Shown here one piece after another: positions 26,796-37,177 of a stretch of 64,000 bases of DNA (the first letter of the stretch is position 1; each line of letters starts with the position of its first letter). The notes beneath the pieces were generated by a model that was not told where the DNA came from, made no database searches, and worked only from the letters and a program-made list of their open reading frames with translations. The stretch lies in NCBI GenBank assembly GCA_016458225.1, contig JAEMGR010000038.1:62001-126000 (forward strand), in the 5' to 3' direction. The stretch comes from Myxococcaceae bacterium JPH2. GTDB lineage: Bacteria; Myxococcota; Myxococcia; Myxococcales; Myxococcaceae. The position numbers were made by a program, and so were the translations under genes.

Positions 26796-26825
26796 TTGAC
26801 ACCTGTGAACGGCGTGTGCGATAAG
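26796..26825 (+). promoter_or_regulatory. Candidate sigma70-type promoter
   Basis: A perfect -35 TTGACA (26796-26801) and a -10-like GATAAG (26820-26825) are separated by 18 bp, upstream of the small gene at 26870. The 11 bases from the -35 (TTGACACCTGT) and a following GGCG are the same as in the promoter at 22872. Confidence 0.6.
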
Positions 26826-26869
26826 CCTCGGTCAGCCTTTTCTCACCACCGCACAAGGAGTGGCAGGCG

Positions 26870-27070
26870 ATGTTCACGGGCGTGAAGGTGTTCTCTGCCA
26901 CCAAGGCCAAGGAGCGGGAGGAGCTGGGTGAGAACGTCACCCGCTGGCTCAAGAGCAACGCGGATCTGGAGATCGTGGATCGCGTCGTGTGCCAGTCTTC
27001 CGACAACGAGTTCCACTGCTACACGATGGTGCTGTTCTACAAGCACGCGAAGGGTCAGCAGCAGCCGTAG
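26870..27070 (+). CDS. Small conserved-looking protein of unknown function
   Basis: 66 residues with AAGGAG 9 nt before the ATG and a strong promoter about 45 bp upstream, so it is probably well expressed. The sequence suggests a small alpha/beta fold: ATKAKEREELGENVTRWLK (helix), LEIVDRVVCQSSDNEFHCY and TMVLFYKH (strands). The two Cys could pair. It resembles a compact single-domain protein of the myxobacteria with no known role. The kinase gene at 27.1-29.6 kb converges on it with a 37-bp gap. Confidence 0.8.
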   Translation: MFTGVKVFSATKAKEREELGENVTRWLKSNADLEIVDRVVCQSSDNEFHCYTMVLFYKHAKGQQQP

Positions 27071-27107
27071 TCCTGGAGCCGGGCGCACGTTCTGGGCCCG
27101 GCATGCA

Positions 27108-29633
27108 TCAGAGCCTGCGCCCCGTCATCACCCCGGCCCATGAGAGCTGCGCCTTGACCCACCCGCGCTTCGGGTGGTTCGCGGGCGCGAGGTCCAGGAA
27201 CCGCTGGTAGTGGCGTATCCCCTCGTCCAGGTTCTTGAGTTGGCAGTACGAGAGGCCGAGCAAGAGCTGGCAGTCCGCGTTGTTCGGGGCCTTCTGCGCG
27301 CAGTCCTTCGCCACGGAATTCGCCAGCGAGTACTCCTTCGCGCGGACGAGGTCGTGGCCCTCCTCGAGGAGTTCCTGGATCTCCGTCGGCGCGGGCCCGA
27401 ATGAGGCGGTGCGCACCGTCCCGTCTCCCCTGCCCCGACTCACGCTCGGCTTGTCCGCCGCGGGGACGACCTTCTCCAGGTGCAGCATCACGCTCCCCCT
27501 GTTGTCGGAGGCGTCATCATCGATGACGCCGCAGCGCAGGGCGCTCACGCCCGAGATGTCGCTCGTGCGCCCCTCATGAAGCAGGAGGACGCGGGGCTTC
27601 GGTATGGGCTTGGCGTTGGCCTCCTCTGCGCGCGGCGGCGCTTCCACGCAGCCGATCATCTGCGTGGTCCCCTTCCAGCGGCCATGCGTGAAGGCACCGC
27701 GTCCCACGGGCTCGAACTTCAGGCGGAACGTCGCGGTGGGAGAGAGTCCCTCGACCGACAAGGCGCGGTGGTACGTCACGTTCATCCAACTGGGCTGCAC
27801 CCGAAGACGGACCTTGCGTCGAGTCTCGGTGTCCTGGATGTCGACGTTCCGATCCTTGGCGACCTTGACCGGCCCCACCTGCCAGATGGGGGTGTCCTTG
27901 GATTTGGTGACGCGGTCGACCTCGGGCGCGAGGGTGAAGACGTACAACATGGAGGCGCCTTTGATGTCGACGGGCTCGAAGGAGAGTTCCCCCACGGCGT
28001 CATCCGCGGCCACGTTGGGGCCCTTCAGGAAGTAGATGAGCGGTGACGACTCCGCGGCCCGCAAGGACTCCGACGCGCTTTCCGACAACTCATAGCGCGT
28101 CTCCGCATTGAGGACCTTGACGGCGGCCTTCGCCGGGGACACGAGCAGCAAGTGGCGCTGAGCGTCGAGGCGAATGCTGTTCGCGGGCCACGTCAACGTG
28201 TCCGTCTCCTCGATCTTCGTGTCCGTGTCCTCGGGCCTCGGGCTAGGGGCGCTGGGGGCCGCGGCATCGACAGGAGTCCCAGCAGCGGCTGCCACAGGCA
28301 CGGGCGCCACGTTCCCGGGCAGGAGGAGCGCGCGCGGGTCGGGAGCAGGAGGCGGTTCGATGGGCCGAGGCTCATCAGGTCGCGTCTCGGGTGGCGGCGC
28401 GGCGGCCTCATGTGCTCCGAAGAAAATTCCCGCCACGCCCAGCAGGACGACCATGACCAGCCCCGCGCCCAGCCAGAGCCACCGCCACTGCGCAGGCTCC
28501 AGGGTTCGAGACGCTGCGGCGAGAGATGCCGTGTCGGCGAGCGGCTCCGCGCCGAGGACCTGCGCGACCTCCCGATCCGTGGTGGGACGCGCGGCAAGCG
28601 GCGCGGATAGCAGCGGCTTCGGCGGCGCGGTGGAGCGCCAGAGCGACAGCTCCTCTTCGAACGCGGGCGGCACCCGGGTGTCGCGGCCGATCACGGAGAG
28701 TTCTTCGCGAAACAGCATGCGCAGCAGATGGGCCAGATGCATGGCCGAGAAGCGCGGCGCGGCCGAGTAGAGGAACCCCGCCAGCGCATCCGCGAACTCA
28801 TGGCACGACGGGTAGCGCTCCTCCCAGTCCACGGCCAGCGCGCGCATCAGGATGCGCTCCAGCGCCACGGGCAGGTCCGGACGCAGCTCGCGGGGACGCG
28901 GGAACTGCCCCGCGACAATGCGAGGCATCACCACGTACTCCGGCCCGGCGAGCGGCAGCCGGCCACACAGCATCTCGTAGAGGACCACGCCCGTGGCCCA
29001 CACATCGGTGCGCCCATCGACGTCTTCGCCGCGTGCCTGCTCGGGCGAGAAGAACAGGTACTTGCCCTTCACCACGCCGGGCGCGGTGTTCACCGAACTC
29101 AGCGAGCGCGCCTTCGCGATGCCGAAGTCGACGATCTTCACCTGCCCCTCGAAGCTGACGAGCACGTTGTCGGGGGAGATGTCGCGGTGGACGATGCCCA
29201 GCGGCGCGCCGTTCTCCTCCGTTCGCATGTGCGCGTAGTGCAGGCCTCGGCACATCTCCATCGCGATGAAGGTCGCGATGGGCGCGGGAATGGCGGTCAG
29301 CCCCGTGTGGAACGCGCGCTTGAGGATGCGATTGAGCGGCTGGCCATCCACGAACTCCATGGCCAGGAAGTACTCGCCATCCACTTCGCCGAAGTCGAAG
29401 ACCTGCGCGATGTTGCCGTGCGAGAGCGTCGCGGAGATGCGCGCCTCGCTGATGAACATGGAGGTGAACGCGTCGTCGGTGGCGTACTCCTGAAGCACCT
29501 TCTTGATCAGCACCGACTTGGTGACGCCCGCGGCGCCCATCAATCGCGCCTGCCAGGTCTCGGCCATGCCCCCACGGCCAATCCGCGACACCAGCTCGTA
29601 CCGGCCAAACCGATCCCGCTGCGTGCTTGCCAT
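27108..29633 (-). CDS. Membrane Ser/Thr protein kinase with TPR-containing C-terminus
   Basis: 841 residues from ATG 29633 (MASTQRDRFGRYEL); an upstream ATG at 29666 is possible. The kinase domain (about 10-280) is complete: GRGGMAETW, Lys44, HRDISPDN (149-156), DFG (169-171), SPEQARG. After a linker, one membrane helix (WLWLGAGLVMVVLLGVAGIFF) places a Pro-rich segment and a beta-rich domain outside. The C-terminus has TPR-like helices (EGHDLVRAKEYSLANSVAKD, NADCQLLLGLSYCQLKN, NLDEGIRHYQRFLDLAP). It should phosphorylate cytoplasmic targets in response to an outside cue. An inverted repeat lies upstream at 29670. Confidence 0.93.
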   Translation of the reverse strand: MASTQRDRFGRYELVSRIGRGGMAETWQARLMGAAGVTKSVLIKKVLQEYATDDAFTSMFISEARISATLSHGNIAQVFDFGEVDGEYFLAMEFVDGQPLNRILKRAFHTGLTAIPAPIATFIAMEMCRGLHYAHMRTEENGAPLGIVHRDISPDNVLVSFEGQVKIVDFGIAKARSLSSVNTAPGVVKGKYLFFSPEQARGEDVDGRTDVWATGVVLYEMLCGRLPLAGPEYVVMPRIVAGQFPRPRELRPDLPVALERILMRALAVDWEERYPSCHEFADALAGFLYSAAPRFSAMHLAHLLRMLFREELSVIGRDTRVPPAFEEELSLWRSTAPPKPLLSAPLAARPTTDREVAQVLGAEPLADTASLAAASRTLEPAQWRWLWLGAGLVMVVLLGVAGIFFGAHEAAAPPPETRPDEPRPIEPPPAPDPRALLLPGNVAPVPVAAAAGTPVDAAAPSAPSPRPEDTDTKIEETDTLTWPANSIRLDAQRHLLLVSPAKAAVKVLNAETRYELSESASESLRAAESSPLIYFLKGPNVAADDAVGELSFEPVDIKGASMLYVFTLAPEVDRVTKSKDTPIWQVGPVKVAKDRNVDIQDTETRRKVRLRVQPSWMNVTYHRALSVEGLSPTATFRLKFEPVGRGAFTHGRWKGTTQMIGCVEAPPRAEEANAKPIPKPRVLLLHEGRTSDISGVSALRCGVIDDDASDNRGSVMLHLEKVVPAADKPSVSRGRGDGTVRTASFGPAPTEIQELLEEGHDLVRAKEYSLANSVAKDCAQKAPNNADCQLLLGLSYCQLKNLDEGIRHYQRFLDLAPANHPKRGWVKAQLSWAGVMTGRRL

Positions 29634-29669
29634 TCCTCGGGACGATAGCGGCATGTCCGGAGACATCCG

Positions 29670-29692
29670 AGTCTTTCAGGTAACTAAAGACT
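29670..29692. repeat. 7-bp inverted repeat in divergent promoter region
   Basis: AGTCTTT and AAAGACT flank a 9-nt spacer just upstream of the kinase start at 29633 and between two divergent genes. It could be an operator or a small leader hairpin for the kinase transcript. Confidence 0.35.
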
Positions 29693-29880
29693 TCCATTCC
29701 GAACCAGCGAGTCCAGATGCGGGCCATGAGGGTGGTTGGAATGTCTTCCCGTCAACACTGAGCGCGGCGCGGGGCTGCCTGCTCCTCGCGTTCGCCCGGA
29801 ACGGGGCGGCGCGCCTCCCGGTCGGATTGTCTCCCACCCTCCCCCTCCCATCTTTCGCATGCACCGGAGGAGCAAGCGCC

Positions 29881-30324
29881 ATGAGGTCGTCGGGGTGGAC
29901 ATTGCTGGTCGCCGTGGCCGTGGGAATGACAGGCGCGGCCTGTACGCGACAGGGCTCGGTCGGAGACACCACGGAGGGAGCGAGAGGCACGCGGCATGCG
30001 ATGGCGCAAACACTCCCCTGGGAAGACCTGCTCGCGCCTGGCCGAAGCGGCGCCGCGGAACTGGAGTTCCTGGGCACGGTCACCGCCACCGGGGGCTCAG
30101 GCTTCTCCGCGGAGGACATCGACGGCGTCGAGCGGCCCTTCGTCGTCGGGCCCAGCACGCGCTTCGTTCTCGATGGGCACCCCGTGCAGCTCTCACAGCT
30201 GCAGCCAGGTGCCCAGGTCCACACGCTCTACGACGAGGAACAGGGCGAGTGGCTCGCCGATGAAGTGGAGATCTACCCCGGCACTCCCGCGACGGATCAT
30301 CCCACCGCGGGCGCGAGTCAGTAG
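29881..30324 (+). CDS. Predicted exported protein, DUF5666-like
   Basis: 147 residues from ATG 29881, with GGAGG about 10 nt upstream. A signal peptide (MRSSGWTLLVAVAVGMTGAAC) may be lipidated at Cys21, although the lipobox is weak. The mature part reads LEFLGTVTATGGSGFSAEDI, VVGPSTRFVLDGHPVQLSQL and GAQVHTLYDEEQGEWLADEV, a pattern like the small beta-barrel DUF5666/DUF5666-like exported proteins. Function unknown. Its last 7 bp overlap the stop end of the convergent lipoprotein gene at 30318. Confidence 0.78.
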   Translation: MRSSGWTLLVAVAVGMTGAACTRQGSVGDTTEGARGTRHAMAQTLPWEDLLAPGRSGAAELEFLGTVTATGGSGFSAEDIDGVERPFVVGPSTRFVLDGHPVQLSQLQPGAQVHTLYDEEQGEWLADEVEIYPGTPATDHPTAGASQ

Positions 30325-31274
30325 ACAGCCAGCGCCTGCGGCAGGTGGTAGCTGACGATGGTGAGCACCGGGATGCCGGTGCCCTCCTCGTCATCGCTGG
30401 CGGAACCCGCCATCAAGCGCATTCCATCGAAGCGCGCGAGGATGACGTAGTCGCGACGTGGCTCCAGGAACGGATCCGGCGCGGACAGTCGTCCCAGCGC
30501 CTCGCGTCCCGTCTCGTCGGAGATGTTGTCGTAGCGCTTCACGCTGGCCGAGTGACTGACCCGCTCACGCGTGGACAACGCACCGCCCACGTGCCCATCA
30601 CCCGTGAGCTCAGTTCGCCCCGCCACGTCACCCGACGTGGTGCGGTCCGAGTCCACGCGATAGCTGACGCCGAGGTCCTGGTTCGACGGCGCTGACTCCA
30701 AGGCGTGCTCGACCAGCCACACGGTGGGGCGCTCACCCGCCGCCCGTTGATCCGCGACCTGCGCGCGCAGCAGCACGTAGCGTCCCTTGTACGTGTCTGG
30801 ACGCGAGACGGCGGATGCCAATGAGAAGATGGGGACCTTGTGGTCGCTGAGCGTCCGCAGCTCTCCGTCCACCACCCCGCCGCGCTGAGCCACCACGCGC
30901 GCGATGAGGTCGGCGCCGTCGGGGCGCACGAGCAGCTCGTCGGACCAGGGACGCCCCAGCAGCACGGAGAGCTGCGTGAAGGGCGTCAGCTCGATGCAGG
31001 CCTTGAGCGCGGCCCACGCATCATCACGGGAGGTGGCCTGGAGGCGCCGAGCCGCGGCCTCACACATTCCCGGGGTGGGAAAGCGGGCGACGAACGCCTT
31101 GGGGTCGCTGACGGAGGGAGCCGGCTCCGCGGGAGGAACCAACGCGGGCATCCGGCGCGACTCCGCGGGCGGAGCCGCCGACGCGTCGGCGCGGAGCGAA
31201 TGGGTATGGGACGCGCCACACCCCAGGGTGAGCGCGCCCAGCGCGGCCAAGGCGGTTCTCGGGAAGCGGGACAT
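30318..31274 (-). CDS. Predicted lipoprotein of unknown function
   Basis: 318 residues. The signal peptide MSRFPRTALAALGALTLGC has a lipobox LTLGC (Cys19). The mature protein has a helical part (PKAFVARFPTPGMCEAAARR, AWAALKACIELTPFTQLSVL) and then a beta domain containing YKGRYVLLRAQVADQRAAGE, which looks like an OB-type fold, and later YVILARFDGMRL. The family is not recognised. It overlaps the convergent gene at 29881-30324 by 7 bp at the 3' ends. A Cys-rich exported protein gene lies 25 bp downstream of its promoter side and is co-directional. Confidence 0.82.
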   Translation of the reverse strand: MSRFPRTALAALGALTLGCGASHTHSLRADASAAPPAESRRMPALVPPAEPAPSVSDPKAFVARFPTPGMCEAAARRLQATSRDDAWAALKACIELTPFTQLSVLLGRPWSDELLVRPDGADLIARVVAQRGGVVDGELRTLSDHKVPIFSLASAVSRPDTYKGRYVLLRAQVADQRAAGERPTVWLVEHALESAPSNQDLGVSYRVDSDRTTSGDVAGRTELTGDGHVGGALSTRERVSHSASVKRYDNISDETGREALGRLSAPDPFLEPRRDYVILARFDGMRLMAGSASDDEEGTGIPVLTIVSYHLPQALAVY

Positions 31275-31298
31275 CGTGCACCTCGAAAGGAAAGTGGC

Positions 31299-32003
31299 CT
31301 AGAGCGAGGCCGAGCCCGCGCGCTCCGCCGCCTTCTGGGGAGCACGTCCCGCCGCTGGAGCGGGCGCCGCGCGAGGAATGGAAGCAGCGGGCGGCAACAT
31401 CATCGAGCACACGTCATGGCAGCGCGTGTCCAGACACGCGAGCGCCGCGGGCGAAGACTGCTGATGGGACACGTCCGCGTAGCAGCGGTCTCCCGTGCCA
31501 GGGCAGCCACTGCGCGCGGCGCACTCGCAACACGGCGAGGCCACGGCCGCCATGAGCTGAACCTCCTGGAGCACGGAGGACAGCGCGCGGTAGCAAGCGC
31601 GCGCGCCTGGAGCGAAGCGCCCCTGGGCGTCCACCACGGGCGACACGCCGTCGAGTCCACACTGCCCGACGACGCGCGCGTAGTTGCGCTCGCAGACGGC
31701 CGTGAGGGTCGCGTCGGACTGGCCGTCCCGTGCGACACGAATGGCCTCACCACAGAGGGCGCGCGACGCATCCTTGAGCAACTGGATGTTGGCGGCGTCC
31801 TGCTGCGCGTTCGGCGCGCCGACCTTGATGTCGGCCTCGAAGACACACTCCTTGCCGGAGCGGAGCGTGTCGATGGTGCAGGACCACGCGGTGGGCGACT
31901 CATCCACCAGCGGTGGGGCCGCGAGAGCCTCGGGGGGCAGCGCCGGTGCGGACTCGCGCGGCGCTGCGCCGAGGAGAAGCAGGGACACGAGCATCGCCTT
32001 CAT
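31299..32003 (-). CDS. Cys-rich exported protein of unknown function
   Basis: 234 residues from ATG 32003. A short signal peptide (MKAMLVSLLLLGAAPRESA) has no lipobox. The mature part has about 14 Cys, including CCECAARSGCPG, RCYADV and CLDTRCHDVCS near the C-terminus, suggesting several disulfides in the periplasm or outside the cell. The C-terminal 30 residues are Ala/Pro-rich. It is followed by the lipoprotein gene at 30318 on the same strand, 25 bp away, so both may act at the cell surface. No family recognised. Confidence 0.8.
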   Translation of the reverse strand: MKAMLVSLLLLGAAPRESAPALPPEALAAPPLVDESPTAWSCTIDTLRSGKECVFEADIKVGAPNAQQDAANIQLLKDASRALCGEAIRVARDGQSDATLTAVCERNYARVVGQCGLDGVSPVVDAQGRFAPGARACYRALSSVLQEVQLMAAVASPCCECAARSGCPGTGDRCYADVSHQQSSPAALACLDTRCHDVCSMMLPPAASIPRAAPAPAAGRAPQKAAERAGSASL

Positions 32004-32342
32004 GGGCCGAAGAGCGTAGGCCGAGGAGCCCTCGTTCTCCAACCTACCCAGTGAGGACTGTTCCCCGCAGGTCACCCCTCTGTACGGTTCGACGTGAGAG
32101 GTCCCCTCCCTTTGTCGAGTCTCCCCCGGTGCATCCCACTGCCGGGCGGGACTCCATCAAAAGGTGAGCCGTCACGGCCCACGACGCAACCGCACGGGGC
32201 CATCCCATGAGGGCCGGATGCCTCGGGAACATCCGACGGAGCATGCGGTACCCGCGCCCCAGCCCCTCTCGCGAAAGTCCCGGGCCCGGGGAAGAAACAT
32301 GCTCTGCTGCGGACCCACGAGCCTGGCGAGGGAGCCGCGACG
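32004..32342. other. Intergenic region without a supported gene
   Basis: About 340 bp between two divergent genes. Short open frames are present on both strands but lack codon bias, Shine-Dalgarno sequences or recognisable motifs. It probably holds promoters for the Cys-rich protein gene and the gene at 32343. Confidence 0.5.
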
Positions 32343-32690
32343 ATGACCGAAGACACCGCCTGGAGGCCCTTCGAGGATGGGAGCACGCTGGGCGGCCCTG
32401 GCTCGCAGGGCGGCGACATCACGCGAGACGAAGAGGTACCCGGTCGCTTGCGCCTCACGTACGAGTCGGATGCCTCGCGCGACTTCCATGCGGTGTCGTG
32501 TCTGGTGACGGGCTGGCTCCTCCACCATCGCTTCTTCGACAGCGAAGAGAAGGCCCTCGCGGCGTTCGAGGAGATGAAGCCCGCGCTGGTGGAACTCCAG
32601 TCCCAATTGCATCCAGGAGGACCTCGCACGTCCGCCGAAGGGCGCGCGGCCGGGCCCCTGCTGGCGCGCTTCCAGGTGCGGTTCTCCTGA
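32343..32690 (+). CDS. Hypothetical protein
   Basis: 115 residues. After an N-terminal Gly/Asp-rich stretch, the central part (PGRLRLTYESDASRDFHAVS, CLVTGWLLHHRFFDSEEKAL, AFEEMKPALVELQSQL) looks like a small alpha/beta domain. There is no signal peptide and one Cys. I do not recognise it. Codon bias is that of the neighbours, and the frame is free of stops. It ends 9 bp from the convergent sigma factor gene. Confidence 0.65.
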   Translation: MTEDTAWRPFEDGSTLGGPGSQGGDITRDEEVPGRLRLTYESDASRDFHAVSCLVTGWLLHHRFFDSEEKALAAFEEMKPALVELQSQLHPGGPRTSAEGRAAGPLLARFQVRFS

Positions 32691-32699
32691 CGGTGGGCT

Positions 32700-33314
32700 T
32701 CAGCGCGGGGGCTCGCGCAACAGCTCGCTCAACTTCTCCAGGGCGAGCCGCGCGCGCGTCTTCACCGTGCCGAGCGGATCCCCCGTGCGCTCGGAGATCT
32801 CTCGCTGGGTCAGACCCTCGAAGTAGGCCAGCTCCACCACGTGGCGCTGCTCCCACGGCAGTTGCCGCAGCGCCGCGAGCACACGGGTGCGCTCCTCGCC
32901 CGCCAAGGCGGCCTCGTCCGGACTGATCGGCGTCGCGCTCACTGGCGGCGGACTGTGCGTCACGCCGTCCAGCGTCCTCGCCACCGTGCCCAGGGCGCGC
33001 AGGCGATCGATGGCGCGCGTGCGCGCGATGGTCGCGACCCACGTCTCCATGCCACCGCGCGCGGGGTCGAACTCACGCGCGCGCCGCCACACCTCGAGGA
33101 AGGTCTCCTGGAGCAGCTCCTCCGCATCGGCTCGCGCGGGCAAGAGGCGCAGACAGAGCGCGAACGCTCGGCCCGCGCAGCGCGCATAGACGTTCCGCAT
33201 GGCCTGGCTGTCCCCGAGCGCGACCTGCTGAAGCAGGGCCCGGTCATCCGCCGGGTCGCTCGCTCGGGCTGCGGAGGGTTCGGTGGGCGCCATGTGCGTT
33301 GCCGGATACCGCAT
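32700..33314 (-). CDS. ECF-type RNA polymerase sigma factor
   Basis: 204 residues (start ATG 33314; a later ATG at 33293 is possible). Sigma region 2 is seen in AMRNVYARCAGRAFALCLRL, DAEELLQETFLEVWRRA and the -10-contact part METWVATIARTRAIDRLRAL. A linker with SPPPVSATPISPDE follows. Region 4 is LPWEQRHVVELAYFEGLTQR with HTH EISERTGDPLGTVKTRARLA. Such factors turn on small regulons, usually held by an anti-sigma factor. No anti-sigma gene is adjacent: the flanking genes are a hypothetical protein and the divergent glgE operon. It might control that operon, but this is inference. Confidence 0.93.
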   Translation of the reverse strand: MRYPATHMAPTEPSAARASDPADDRALLQQVALGDSQAMRNVYARCAGRAFALCLRLLPARADAEELLQETFLEVWRRAREFDPARGGMETWVATIARTRAIDRLRALGTVARTLDGVTHSPPPVSATPISPDEAALAGEERTRVLAALRQLPWEQRHVVELAYFEGLTQREISERTGDPLGTVKTRARLALEKLSELLREPPR

Positions 33315-33507
33315 CCTGCCAGGAGGATCCCAGCGTCAAGTACGGGCGGGCAATCCAGCGTGCCCCACGGGCTGGGCGCCCGCGGGCCTCGTTCCTAACG
33401 TTGACGAGCCAACGCGACCCGCGCGCGTGGCATCGTGCATCAACGGCCTCGTCAGTATGCCTCGGCGGCGCCATCGCCACGCGGACCTATAAGGGCCTCC
33501 TGCCGCC

Positions 33508-35505
33508 ATGACCGACCGAATCGGAAGCGTGTTCATCGAGGGCGTGCAACCGGAGCTGGACGCGGGGCGCCATCCCATCAAGCGCATCGTGGGTGAGCCC
33601 CTCGTCGTTCGCGCCGACATCTTCAAGGAAGGACACGACGTCCTCGCCGCCGTCGTCCGCTGGCGGCAGCAAACTCCCACCACGCAGCGCACCGACTGGG
33701 CGGAGGTCCCCATGCGCGCGCTCGGCAACGACGCCTGGGAAGCCAGCGTGCCGCTCACGAACAACGGCCGCTACGAGTACACGATTGAAGCGTGGCCGGA
33801 CCTCTTCCGGACCTGGACCTCCGAGCTGAAGCGCAAGGTGGACGCGGGCCGCGACGTGCGCAGCGAGCTGCTGGAGGGAGCCGCGCTGCTGGAGGGAGCC
33901 GCGACACGCGCTCGCGCGAAGTTGGCGGAAGACGACGCGCGCGTGCTCGCGGACGCGGGGGCGCGACTGCGTCAGCCCGCCTCGCCGGACCTGCTCGCCG
34001 TGGCGCTCGCGCCGGAGTTGGTGGACCTGGCCTCGCGCCATGCGGACCGGAGCCTCGCGCGGAGGTACGAGCCCGTGCTCGAGGTGTTCGCGGACCGGGA
34101 GAAGGCGCGCTTCAGCGCGTGGTACGAGTTCTTCCCGCGTTCAGCGCTGCGCGACGGCGCGACGCACGCGACGCTGCTCGATGCGCGCGAGTGGCTGCCC
34201 TACGTCCAGCGCCTGGGCTTCGACGTCGTCTATCTGCCACCCATCCATCCCATCGGCGTCACCGCGCGCAAGGGCAAGAACAACAGCCTCCAGGCGCAGC
34301 CCGACGACGTGGGCAGCCCCTGGGCCATTGGCGCGCACGAGGGCGGCCACATGGCGGTGCATCCGCGCCTGGGCACGATGGAGGACTTCCGCTCGCTGGT
34401 GGAGGCGGCCGCGCATCACGGCATCGAGGTGGCCTTGGATCTCGCGTTCCAGTGCTCGCCGGATCACCCCTACGTCCGCGAGCACCCCGAGTGGTTCCAG
34501 CATCGCCCCGATGGGACCATCAAGACGGCGGAGAACCCGCCCAAGCGCTACGAGGACATCGTCAACTTCGACTGGATGGGGCCGCACCGCGAGGCGCTCT
34601 GGCACGAGCTGCGCGCCGTGGTGCTGCACTGGGTGCGGCAGGGCGTGCGCATCTTCCGCGTGGACAATCCGCACACCAAGCCCATCCAGTTCTGGGCGTG
34701 GCTCATCCGCGAGGTGCAGGACGCGCACCCGGACGTGCTGTTCCTCTCGGAGGCCTTCACGCGGCCCAAGGTGATGAAGGCGCTCGCGAAGGTGGGCTTC
34801 ACGCAGTCGTACACGTACTTCACGTGGCGCAACTTCAAGGACGAGCTGACAGCCTACCTGGAGGAGATCACCCGGCCGCCCGTGTCGGACTACTTCCGGG
34901 GCAACCTCTGGCCCAACACGCCCGACATCCTGCCGGAGCTGCTCCAGGACGCGGGCCCCGGGGCCTTCCGGCTCCGCGCCGCGCTGGCCGCGACGCTCTC
35001 GTCTTCCTGGGGCATCTACTGCGGCTTCGAGCTGTGCGAAGGCCGCCACCTCCCCGGCAAGGAGGAGTACCTCGACTCGGAGAAGTACCAGCTCGTGGCG
35101 TGGGACCTGGAGCGGCCCGGCAACATCCAGGATTGGATTGCGCGGTTGAACACCGCGCGCGCCCGTCACGCGGCCCTGCACCAGTATGGCTCGCTCACGT
35201 TCTTCACCGCGGACAACGAGCGCGTGCTGTTCTACGGCAAGCGCTCCCCCGACGGCGCCAGCACGGTGCTGGTGGCGGTGAGCCTGGATCCGTATGCGTC
35301 CCAGGACGCGGTGCTCCAGGTGCCCTGGGAGTGGCTGGGCGCGCGCCCGGACGAGACCCTTCCGGTGCGCGAGCTGATGTCGGGCTCGCACGCGCTCTGG
35401 AATGGCCCCCGGGCACGCGTGCACCTGACGCCGGAGCAGCCCGCCGCCTTGTGGGTCGTGACCCGCTTCCGTCGCACCGAGCACGGCTTCGACTACTACG
35501 CGTGA
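33508..35505 (+). CDS. glgE: Alpha-1,4-glucan:maltose-1-phosphate maltosyltransferase
   Basis: 665 residues, the normal GlgE length. The N-terminal beta domain ([19 protein letters not shown]) precedes a GH13 barrel. Markers are [10 protein letters not shown], the nucleophile Asp386 in [10 protein letters not shown] and the acid Glu415 in [11 protein letters not shown]. The FxxDNPHTKP form is typical of GH13_3 (GlgE) and not of ordinary amylases. It adds maltosyl units from maltose-1-phosphate to a growing alpha-1,4-glucan. It is the first gene of a four-gene operon with treS, mak and glgB, which supplies the substrate and the branching enzyme. Confidence 0.96.
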   Translation: MTDRIGSVFIEGVQPELDAGRHPIKRIVGEPLVVRADIFKEGHDVLAAVVRWRQQTPTTQRTDWAEVPMRALGNDAWEASVPLTNNGRYEYTIEAWPDLFRTWTSELKRKVDAGRDVRSELLEGAALLEGAATRARAKLAEDDARVLADAGARLRQPASPDLLAVALAPELVDLASRHADRSLARRYEPVLEVFADREKARFSAWYEFFPRSALRDGATHATLLDAREWLPYVQRLGFDVVYLPPIHPIGVTARKGKNNSLQAQPDDVGSPWAIGAHEGGHMAVHPRLGTMEDFRSLVEAAAHHGIEVALDLAFQCSPDHPYVREHPEWFQHRPDGTIKTAENPPKRYEDIVNFDWMGPHREALWHELRAVVLHWVRQGVRIFRVDNPHTKPIQFWAWLIREVQDAHPDVLFLSEAFTRPKVMKALAKVGFTQSYTYFTWRNFKDELTAYLEEITRPPVSDYFRGNLWPNTPDILPELLQDAGPGAFRLRAALAATLSSSWGIYCGFELCEGRHLPGKEEYLDSEKYQLVAWDLERPGNIQDWIARLNTARARHAALHQYGSLTFFTADNERVLFYGKRSPDGASTVLVAVSLDPYASQDAVLQVPWEWLGARPDETLPVRELMSGSHALWNGPRARVHLTPEQPAALWVVTRFRRTEHGFDYYA

Positions 35506-35521
35506 GCGCAGCGAGAGACGC

Positions 35522-37173
<1,652 letters not shown>

Positions 37174-37177
<4 letters not shown>

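Noticed and set aside
30318..30324. 7-bp overlap of two convergent genes as a sign of error
   Set aside because: Both frames have good start signals and signal peptides; small tail-to-tail overlaps are common in dense genomes.
32164..32346. 60-residue plus-strand frame in the 32 kb gap
   Set aside because: Arg/Pro-rich, no Shine-Dalgarno and no recognisable fold.
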